A stretch of 64,000 nucleotides of DNA from Poronia punctata (Eukaryota; Ascomycota; Sordariomycetes; Xylariales; Xylariaceae): positions 124,001-188,000 of the forward strand of contig MU401498.1 in assembly GCA_022579005.1 (NCBI GenBank). Reading direction: 5' to 3'. A program made the translations under genes and the position numbers. Position 1 is the first letter of the stretch; every line of letters begins with the position of its first letter. Below, one piece after another: positions 56,027-64,000 of the stretch. Under the pieces are notes generated by a model. The model did not search any database, was not told the origin of the DNA, and saw nothing but the letters and a program-made list of their open reading frames with translations.

Positions 56027-57829
56027 ATGATGATGAATTCGGAAAAGGGTACACTATTACCCCAGCAACGGCAACGCGCTGTTGTTACCACTACTACTCC
56101 ACCACCATCACGATGGAAATCCATCGGACTCCTGTTCCTCAAGGCGACCATACTCGCCTTGCTCGCAAAGACGATATGTTCAAACCTCACATCTCACAAA
56201 AGTCATCATGATGAAGAAGAAGCCGAGAAAAAAGGATGCATCCAAGTAGACCCTCTTATCCCAAGCAGGCAAGACCTATCCGACATGGACTCATATCTCA
56301 CATCTGACAAATTTCGTAATGAGACAATCAAGCACATGACAGGAGCCATACAGATCCCGACAGAGAATTACGACGATCTAGGCGCCGTGGGCGAGGACCC
56401 CAGATGGGAAATCATGTATCAATTCGCCGATTATCTACGAGAGACTTTCCCCCTCGTACACAGCAACTCCTCCTCCTCTTCCCTAAAAGTCGAGAAAATA
56501 AACACCCACGCTCTGTTATATACCTGGCAGGGAAGTGACATGACCTTACAACCAACGGTATTAACAGCCCACCAGGACGTCGTCCCCGTAGCCCGGGAAA
56601 CAATCTCCCAATGGACACACCCGCCCTACAGCGGACACTACGACGGGACGTACATCTGGGGCCGCGGCGCCTCCGACTGCAAGAACAATCTGATCGGGAT
56701 TCTCGAAGCCGTCGAGACGCTCCTGCAAACCGGAAGCTTCGAACCCCGCCGTACCATCATCCTATCTTTCGGCTTCGACGAAGAAACCCTAGGCGGTCGG
56801 GGCGCGGGCCATCTCGCGAAGACGCTTATAGATAGATACGGCGGCCAAGCCGCGGCCGTGCTAGTAGACGAGGGAAGCGGCATGGCGGAGACGTGGGGGT
56901 CGACCTTTGCTTTCCCCGGCGTTGCCGAAAAGGGTGCGTTGGACGTCGAGATCGTCGTGCGCATGGCCGGGGGCCATTCGTCGATCCCGCCGCCTCATAG
57001 CGGGATAGGTGTTGCCGCGGAGCTGATTACGAAGATCGAGGCGGAGCCCTACGAGCCGCATTTCCATGACGAGAATCCGTTTTTGCGAATCCTCGATTGC
57101 GGGAACGCGTATAGTCCTGATTTTCCGCAGGATTTGAAAAAACACTTACCCTGGAAGAAACCCTCCTCCTCGTCTTGTTCAGCAGCAGGGAGAGACAAAC
57201 TAGCCCTCGAGGCAGCCAAGCAAGGCGACGAGGTAAAGTATCTATTCACGACATCACAGGCCGTGGATATAATCCACGGCGGTGTGAAGAGTAATGCTCT
57301 TCCCGAACGGACCCGCGTGGTGGTGAATAATCGCGTCAATGTCGGTGATAAGGTCCAGGATGTCAAGGATAAACTGACGCTTCTGGCGCGACAAGTCGGT
57401 GCGAAACACAATCTCACCGTACAGGCTTTCGTTGACGACGACGACGACGACGACGAGCCCGGGATCCCGCAATCTATCAGATTAACCAGCAAACATGAGT
57501 TGGAATCGGCGCCCGTGACACCAACTGCGCTGGAGATGGAGGACGGGAGTACGTCTCCCTATGCGGTTCTGTCGGGCACCACGCGTGCCTTGTACGGCGA
57601 GTCCGTCATCATGGCGCCTGCGATGTCGACGGGGAATACGGATACGCTGTTCTATTGGGACTTGACCCGCCATATTTTCCGTTTCTCGCCCGGTTATGAT
57701 CCCGGACAGGGGCTGGGTTTGGAGGGGATACATACCGTGAATGAGAGGGTTAATGTAGTTGCGCACATGAGGGCTGTTCAATGGTATTCCATGTTTATTC
57801 GGAATATGGACGAGGCAGACTTGCCTTAG
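56027..57829 (+). CDS. M20 family carboxypeptidase S-like peptidase (vacuolar)
   Basis: A single exon of 600 residues, the usual length of yeast Cps1-type Gly-X carboxypeptidases, which release C-terminal residues from peptides in the vacuole. One transmembrane segment (GLLFLKATILALLAKTI, about residues 33-50) makes it a type II membrane protein with a short cytosolic tail containing EKGTLL, an acidic dileucine-like sorting signal. Di-zinc ligands are visible: His182 and Asp184 in TAHQDVVP, Asp217 in GRGASDCKNN, Glu252-Glu253 in FDEETLGGRG, VDEGSGM, and a C-terminal His in GIHTVNERV. The lid domain carries AGGHSSIPPPHSGIG. A run of seven Asp near residue 472 is encoded by a GAC microsatellite and is probably a species-specific surface insertion. 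Confidence 0.93.
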   Translation: MMMNSEKGTLLPQQRQRAVVTTTTPPPSRWKSIGLLFLKATILALLAKTICSNLTSHKSHHDEEEAEKKGCIQVDPLIPSRQDLSDMDSYLTSDKFRNETIKHMTGAIQIPTENYDDLGAVGEDPRWEIMYQFADYLRETFPLVHSNSSSSSLKVEKINTHALLYTWQGSDMTLQPTVLTAHQDVVPVARETISQWTHPPYSGHYDGTYIWGRGASDCKNNLIGILEAVETLLQTGSFEPRRTIILSFGFDEETLGGRGAGHLAKTLIDRYGGQAAAVLVDEGSGMAETWGSTFAFPGVAEKGALDVEIVVRMAGGHSSIPPPHSGIGVAAELITKIEAEPYEPHFHDENPFLRILDCGNAYSPDFPQDLKKHLPWKKPSSSSCSAAGRDKLALEAAKQGDEVKYLFTTSQAVDIIHGGVKSNALPERTRVVVNNRVNVGDKVQDVKDKLTLLARQVGAKHNLTVQAFVDDDDDDDEPGIPQSIRLTSKHELESAPVTPTALEMEDGSTSPYAVLSGTTRALYGESVIMAPAMSTGNTDTLFYWDLTRHIFRFSPGYDPGQGLGLEGIHTVNERVNVVAHMRAVQWYSMFIRNMDEADLP

Positions 57830-58244
57830 GTCAATTATAGACTTTGCCGTACTGGAAGGATGATTATCACGACTATAGACGATATTCAGATGGAATGATC
57901 CTGATGATTTCCCACCTAGAGCTACACATGATATTCAGATGTGCTCAAAATACCGACGAGTATGACATCCTCCCTTTTATATGGGCAATGCTAACTAACG
58001 TACGCAAGTTCATATGCTATGCTGTTACCCCTGACTACCCCTGACCACCCCTGACCACCCCTACGCAAGGGGCTTTTGTGTGCTCAACATTTATAGGACA
58101 TGTGCTTAATACCCATGGCGATTATACAGCGATGCACATGTACGCCAGCCAGAATCCATACCCAGAACCCAAAATACCATTTATTCCACCCCAAACACCA
58201 TGCCAGCCATATGATAATGCAACACTTGTCCCAACTATATATCA
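57830..58244. other. Short region between convergent genes
   Basis: About 415 bases between the peptidase and Tof1 stop codons. It contains three to four copies of a 10-base ACCCCTGACC-like unit at 58025-58063. No gene is supported. Confidence 0.6.
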
Positions 58245-61200
58245 TTATTCTTCATCACTACTTTCTAGAACGAACCCGGCTCTGGCTCTGGGGCGTCGCC
58301 GTTGCGTTGGCTTCGGAACTGGTATATCCTCGTCGTCTGCGTCCCCCATGATTTCATCGACATCGCCGCTGACGGTGGGGCCCGGAGGACTCGGCTCCCT
58401 CGACACCCGTCTCCGTTTGGCGCTAGATGTCGAGCTAACGTGGGCATCCGATGAGAGGGGCGTGCTTGTGCCTTCCGCCCCCGAACTATCTCCGCTGTCG
58501 TCATCGTCCTCGTCTCTCCCAACGCCGCCTTTACCGATCACTCTACTCGACCCCGAGGCTTGTGTAAAGTGTAGCAAGTCATCATCGTTGTCACTTTCAT
58601 CTGAGTCGAGTCTTTCGGCCTTTCGCTTTTCGGATGCCTTGGACGGTTTATTCATATCCGAGAGTACCGGGACACTTTGGGCAACAACTTTCTGCTTCTG
58701 ACGTATCCGCTCCTCGTTAGCGTAAAATTCGGCCCACCGTTCCTCGTCGCCTGACTCGTCGTCGCTCGCATGGACAAAGAGTTCACTTTTGAATCGTCGC
58801 GCCATTGCCTTTTCGCGTTCTCGCCGAGCCCGTTCCTTCTCTTCCAGTTGCTCCTCGGTCAGCGGCTCAGCATCGCTACGACGGCGCCGTCGTCTGGTCT
58901 TTTTGGGTCTGTCAAGGAAACCGTCGGCTGCCTTCCTCGCGGTTGGGCCGCCAGCCGGGAATAGGATATCATCGTCATCGTCAATACCGTCGTCGTCGTC
59001 GTCGTCGTCGAACACGGCCTTCTTCCGCGGTGCTGTTTTCCTCCTCAGTTGGTCTTGAGCTGATGCGCCATCTTCAAACGTAGGCGGGTCGAATTCAGCT
59101 CGGCTGATCAGGTCGAGCGTGTCTTGCAGGTTTTCAGATGAAAGCCGTGAGGGAATAATCCAGGATGATTCAGGGGTCTCGTCCAACGAAGGGGCGAGGC
59201 GCTCAAACCCGGCCAGTCTCATAAGCAGACGGAGGTGGGGATTCTTGAACATGGCTTTGCGCCGAGCGTCGTCATCCGGCCGTACAGCTAGAAATAATTA
59301 GAATAATTAGCTTGGTCATATATCGTGGAGCACGGAACATCTACTAACAAACCGGTGGTGGTTCCTTTGTTGGCGCCGCCTCTTCGGCCGAAGACTCGGT
59401 GATCTCGGAGGGCTCGATGGACGCAATAGCTTGATCCGTCTTCTCCCACGCCGTCCTCTCGTCCATGGCATTCGATAGTTGGTCCTTGACCCATTTAATG
59501 TGATGTGCCAGGTTCTTGTCGAGTAACACTCCGACGGCGATGGCGATCTGTTGGTCTCGCTCCACGATGTGACGGAACTCGAGCTCTGCTCCCGGCCTTG
59601 CCTGGGTAGTCGAGAGAGTCTGCTTCTCATGGCCAAACTCCAAGTAGTGAGCGGTGGCGTTGATCTTGGAGAAGAGCATCTCGATAATCAGCTGTGGTCT
59701 TTCCTCGATTTTGCGAATACACTTCCGCAGTATCTGCTTCACCAACTCTTCCCATTCTTTAAACGTGCTGTTATGACTATCCAACGGTGCCTCGCCTTTG
59801 ATCATGCTGTAGAACAACTGGACGATGTCGACCCGGAACAGCATCACGCTCATGTCTTGCTTGAATGCAACCCGGTAGAAATATCGGTGCGCCCGTTTCA
59901 GCTGGGACTCGTCGAGATCCTGGTAATACTTGGTGAAAGAGACGAATGTATCGACAACCGTCTGGGGAATAAAGCGATTGGCAAACCGGCTGAAATCAAA
60001 CTTGCGCTCTCGAGACGTTCGCTCTGCGTCTGCTTCGTCATTTTCCGACTCGTCTGGCTCGTCTACTGGATTCTCCTCCTCCTCGCCCACGGCTTTGGCA
60101 GCCTTTTTCTTTTTCCGAACACGTCGGCGAGATCGAACCTGCATATCCACATTCTGCTTCGAGTAGGCTTCCAAGACACGAAGATATGTATGCGTCAACT
60201 CGGTGCAAGCGTCGAGATACTCAAACCCCTGCTCTTTGTAATTTTTGGCGATATTGGCCACACGGTCGTGCGTCTCTTCTTCGTAAAAGATGCGACTCAA
60301 CATGTTCTCGGCAATTTCCTGGTCCTCTTCGTTGCCGGATTCAAACATTTCTTGGACAGTCAACAGAATTTGGGTAAAGCATCTCATAGTTGAGCATAGC
60401 TCCTGCCAGCGCTTGTTGTCCATGGATTCGGCCATGGCCCGATTCAAGGTGATGAACATTTCCTGGTTGAGTACGGCGGCGACTAGGTTAAAGTCTCCCA
60501 CGTCGGCAGGGGTATGGGACTTTTTGTCTCTGGTCGCCTTTTTCCTAGCCCTCTCCGCTTCCAAGAACCATGTGACCAAGTAGAAGAACTGTCTCGAATG
60601 ATATTCAAAGATGTAATCTTTCTGTTCGTCTAGCTTCTTGCGTATGTGGAGGAATAGAGGGTTGAAGCCCGAGTCGAGAAACTCCTCTACAAAGCCTTTG
60701 AGCTGTTCGCGAGCTCGAGCATTCAGTGTTACGGGTGGGCCGAGATCCTTCGGTTCCATCTCTGCCCTGGTGGGTCTTCGAGGGGGGCGGAAAACTTTGC
60801 TCTTGTCCATCTTCTGCTGCCTGGTTGCGGTATCCAGTAACGCATCTTGACCAGTCACAGTAGACATTTTGCCATCACCGCGGTCCACCCAGATCATAGT
60901 GCCCCATCGGTTATGTCGAGAGGGAGCCTTGCGGTTATAAGGTCTATGCATAGCTGCTTCCTTGTTCATCATGGCCATGAGCTCGTTCCCTTTTGCTTTG
61001 CTCAACTGTTTTTCTTCCATGAATAACTTGGCTACATCTACTCGTTTGACCAAGTGGAATATAATCTCCATCAGGATCACACCTTCCTGGTTAAAGTCCT
61101 CTCCCATGTTCGAAGCGATGGTAAGAATCGTGATGAGAATGTCTTGAAAGGAAAAGGCATCGATCAGGGCGGATCGGGAAATTTGTGATTCGTCGCCTTC

Positions 61201-61874
61201 GTATTCAACGCCGGGAGGTGGGGATATCATTGCCACGTTTCGCAGGAACAAGAGGACGAGTTTGATGATGCCCTCATCGCGGGCAGTTCGGTCTCCCCGG
61301 GAGAGGGCCATGGATGGCAAGGCAACCCGGACGGCGGTGTGCAAGATTTGGGCGGCATCGTAGTTGATTATGGCACGCTTGTAACCGAGCTGTGCCAGTT
61401 GGAGCACGGGGAGATGTCTGTGGTGGTTGGTAGTCATCTGTTCGATATCCCGTTCTAGTGGCCAGGTGAGAGGAACCAATATCTCGAAACAGGCTAGGGC
61501 AGCTCGAGCTTTGAATTTGTTGTCGGTGGCGTTGACGGGCCAGGCGGCGAGTATGTGTAGTAGGTCGCCCTCAACCAGGTTGGCTTCGGCTAGACACCGC
61601 GCAACGTCCATTCGGTTGGTTTTCTCGTCGTAGAAGCGAATCCATTTCTTGATATCTCGTAGGACCTCGGTTGCCGAATCTCCAAGCACATATTTCCCGT
61701 CGTCATCGGCACTAAAACCACCCAACTGTACAAAGGTAAGCGCATTAGCAAGAGTCGTGCATGAAATCAAGAGATGTCGGGAATTTCCCAGAGACTTACC
61801 GCTGAAACGAGACTGTTAATGTGTGCCCGAACCTCCGGGTGGACAATGTCCACAGCCATGTCTGCTGCCTCCAT
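58245..61874 (-). CDS. TOF1: Replication fork protection complex subunit Tof1/Swi1 (Timeless family)
   Basis: Works with Csm3/Swi3 at stalled forks to coordinate helicase and polymerase and to pass checkpoint signals. Three exons (61874-61800, 61725-59349, 59287-58245) give 1164 residues, the expected size. Exon 1 encodes 25 residues ending INSLVSA; the GTAAGT intron leads to [16 protein letters not shown]. The Timeless N-terminal domain follows ([42 protein letters not shown]). Exon 2 ends with a GTTAGT donor, which gives [19 protein letters not shown]. The C-terminal 300 residues are acidic, Ser- and Arg-rich, with [17 protein letters not shown] and a nuclear-localisation-like [10 protein letters not shown]. 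It diverges from the dehydrogenase gene over about 550 bases. Confidence 0.95.
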
Positions 61875-62423
61875 GTCGACGATTGACTAAAGAGGAACAG
61901 GCGCCTCTTCGCCGAACTTGGTTAAGAAAAGGTACGCAGACTCATAAGTATCTCGCCAGTGGTTTTCGAATCAAGTATGGCAATATTTAGGGAAGATATG
62001 TATTGATAGTCATAGATGTCGTCGTAGTCAGTCTATACACGTAAATTTGGCCGGTTGAGGTCAGATGTCGGTGGTGTGGTTGGTATTGTTCTATCCGTAT
62101 CAATTGGACTAATTCAAATCCATCTAAGCAATACGAGAGACGCGTTTGACGCGCCGCCTTCTGTTGAACTTTTGGCGGGGCGCGACGCGAAATAAATTGA
62201 TTTTGTGGTCTGTGCCCCTGTGCCCAGATGTACCTCTGTACCTATCGTAATGAACCCCAGTCACCGCTCGACCGTACGAGGTTACGTACTTGATGTAATT
62301 GCCCCACATATATCCGGGCGCCGAGGCTATCCGCCTATCCCTCGTGTTACTTTGCATTCCATCAAGGCCATTCCTTTCCTTTGCGCCAAACAGAATCCTC
62401 AATCGCTTTACTGCTAAGGAATC
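61875..62423. promoter_or_regulatory. Shared divergent promoter region
   Basis: About 550 bases between the start codons of Tof1 (minus) and the dehydrogenase (plus); both promoters must lie here. A 118-codon antisense frame at 62124-62480 overlaps the dehydrogenase start and has no motif. No specific site was identified. Confidence 0.6.
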
Positions 62424-63457
62424 ATGGCGAGTGTTTTTGCAAGAAGGCGAGCTTTTCAGCTTGCGAGCCAATTCAGACAATTCAGCTCGAGTCCTGCCCG
62501 AAATGCGGCAGAGGTGAAGCGGCTGGGCGTTATCGGTGCTGGCCAGATGGTGAGTTTCGCTGACATGTGATCAGCCCCTCGTCCCCCATTGTTCGCCTGG
62601 AATGTTTTCTCACAACAAGATCACAGGGATTGGGCATCGCGCTGGTCGCTGCTCAGAGGGCTGGCGTGCCGGTAACACTGTTGGACAACTCACAAGCTTC
62701 GTTGGATAAGGGACTGGCATTTGCAGACAAGCTTCTAGCGAAAGATGTGTTGAAATCACGCATCACCCAGGCGCAGGCCGACGAAGCTCGATCCAAGCTA
62801 TCGGGCACAACATCAATGGAGGATCTGTCCAACGTTGACTTTGTCATCGAGGCCGTTCCTGAGATCCCGAAGCTCAAGTTCGATATATTTGCCAGACTTG
62901 CCGAGATCTGCCCCAAGCACGCCATTCTAGCTACCAACACATCTTCCATTTCCATCACCAAGATCGCCGCAGCGACGACGAAAGATCCGAAAGACACGTC
63001 GGCCAGCTCGCGCGTCGTTTCGACCCACTTCATGAACCCCGTGCCCGTCCAAAAAGGCGTCGAGATTATCAGCGGATTACAAACTAGTGCTGAGACCCTC
63101 GAGACTGCCGTGGCTTTTTGCAAGGCCATGGGTAAAATCACATCTGTATCCGCCGATTCGCCTGGTTTCCTAGCCAACCGGATTCTGATGCCCTACATTA
63201 ATGAGGCTGTTATCTGCCTAGAGACCAACGTTGGCGATCGGGATTCGATCGATGCCATTATGAAGAACGGTACCAATGTCCCCATGGGACCTTTACAGCT
63301 GGCCGACTTTATCGGTCTAGATACCTGCCTGGCTATTATGCGGGTCTTGCACCAGGAGACAGGCGACTCAAAGTACCGCCCAAGCGTCTTGCTGACCAAG
63401 ATGGTCGACGCTGGTTGGCTTGGAAAGAAGAGCGGGAAGGGATTCTACGATTACTAG
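62424..63457 (+). CDS. 3-hydroxyacyl-CoA (3-hydroxybutyryl-CoA) dehydrogenase, mitochondrial
   Basis: NAD-dependent oxidation of 3-hydroxyacyl-CoA in fatty acid or branched-chain catabolism. Exons 62424-62549 and 62627-63457 give 318 residues, the usual size. Exon 1 supplies an arginine- and serine-rich presequence (MASVFARRRAFQLASQF, then FSSSPARN), typical of mitochondrial import, and the first half of the Rossmann motif. The GTGAGT to TCACAG intron joins GVIGAGQM to GLGIALVAAQRAGVPV. Other landmarks are FVIEAVPEI, ATNTSSISIT, STHFMNPVPV with the catalytic His, DSPGFLANRI and NVPMGPLQLADFIGLD, ending GKGFYDY. Without exon 1 the frame would start at an unlikely ATG inside the intron (62567). 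Confidence 0.95.
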
Positions 63458-64000
63458 AAGCCAAATATAGGTCACTCGAATGTGGCTAAGAACCAGTATT
63501 TTCCGACGGCGGTAGTAGCGCTAAAGATACAAATCCTCGTCCCTGGGATCTAAGCAGTGTCGAAGCTCGGTAACATATGACTTTACTCGTTATCTAACCC
63601 GAGATTTGGAGTCATAGATAATGCATGGTTACCTCCATAAAATAAGTCGGCTATATACTGCGCCGCTTGTATAAGCAAGGTCGAATTAGATACAAAGATA
63701 AAAGGGGGGAATTTTTATAGCCAATTCATCAACATGAGAACAATCCCCGGGACTCGAGCGAATGTGATGTCTATGAAAACAACCTTGAAAGAGAGGAAAA
63801 TGAGCATGCCCGACTAACATCGCACCGCTGTGAACATGCTCCCAGTTCGCAGCGATCTATCTAGCCGGACCAAGGCATCCCAAAGGGAACGTAAGGTAGG
63901 AGACCCGAATGTTCACGTCAAAGTATTAGTCGGGCTAGCTCGATACCCATATGATGTTTGCCTAGCAAGGTGGACGATCGTGGTAAGGCAGCGAGGGTAG
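63458..64000. other. Downstream intergenic region
   Basis: The last 540 bases hold no supported gene or repeat. Confidence 0.5.

Noticed and set aside
59551..60393. 280-codon plus-strand frame inside the Tof1 gene
   Set aside because: It is the antisense shadow of the conserved Timeless coding exon.
62124..62480. 118-codon minus-strand frame in the divergent promoter
   Set aside because: It overlaps the start of the dehydrogenase gene and has no protein features.

Overview
The window is nuclear DNA of a filamentous ascomycete (Pezizomycotina, probably Sordariomycetes). The evidence is short GT-AG introns of about 50-160 bases in most genes, fungal-type protein families, a U6 snRNA gene, an intron-bearing nuclear tRNA gene, and two blocks of about 8 kb of almost pure A+T DNA of the kind left by repeat-induced point mutation (RIP). 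Gene models were joined by hand from splice signals and conserved protein motifs. Wherever I give an exon structure, the reading phase closes exactly.

Layout. At 1-8.4 kb lie the C-terminal end of a fungal NACHT/ankyrin-type protein that runs off the left edge, a polyol (xylitol/sorbitol) dehydrogenase, a decayed gene with two RIP-type stops, an Ayg1-like alpha/beta hydrolase and glucosamine-6-phosphate N-acetyltransferase. At 8.86-17.74 kb is a nested mobile structure: 57-bp inverted repeats flanked by a perfect 8-bp target duplication, enclosing ACCT arrays and an 8.4-kb RIP-degraded core that ends in a perfect 32-bp hairpin. At 19.3-24.0 kb a class 3 (diacylglycerol-type) lipase and a GH43 glycosidase converge. 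At 25.2-34.1 kb a fungal rhodopsin-domain membrane protein gene is cut by a second RIP-degraded insertion of about 7.9 kb.

From 34.1 to 46.5 kb the DNA has normal composition but is nearly gene-free; it holds one low-complexity protein gene and many copies of short motifs (TACTCGTA, TACCTAGGTA). At 46.6-48.1 kb is a six-exon PfkB (ketohexokinase-like) kinase whose first intron appears to be GC-AG. A 4-kb gene-free stretch with an assembly gap follows. At 52.1-54.0 kb are the U6 snRNA and a five-exon homoserine O-acetyltransferase-like hydrolase. At 54.7-55.9 kb are tRNA-Arg(UCG), a tRNA 3' half and a duplicated 100-bp unit. At 56.0-63.5 kb are a vacuolar carboxypeptidase S-like M20 peptidase, the replication fork protection factor Tof1/Swi1 (Timeless family) and a mitochondrial 3-hydroxyacyl-CoA dehydrogenase.

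The genes do not form an obvious pathway or secondary-metabolite cluster: they are core metabolic, cell-wall precursor, RNA and replication genes interspersed with repeat-derived DNA. The strongest unusual signals are the 8857-17738 element with intact termini and target duplication, the hairpin at its inner right end, the split rhodopsin gene, and the intergenic octamer family.
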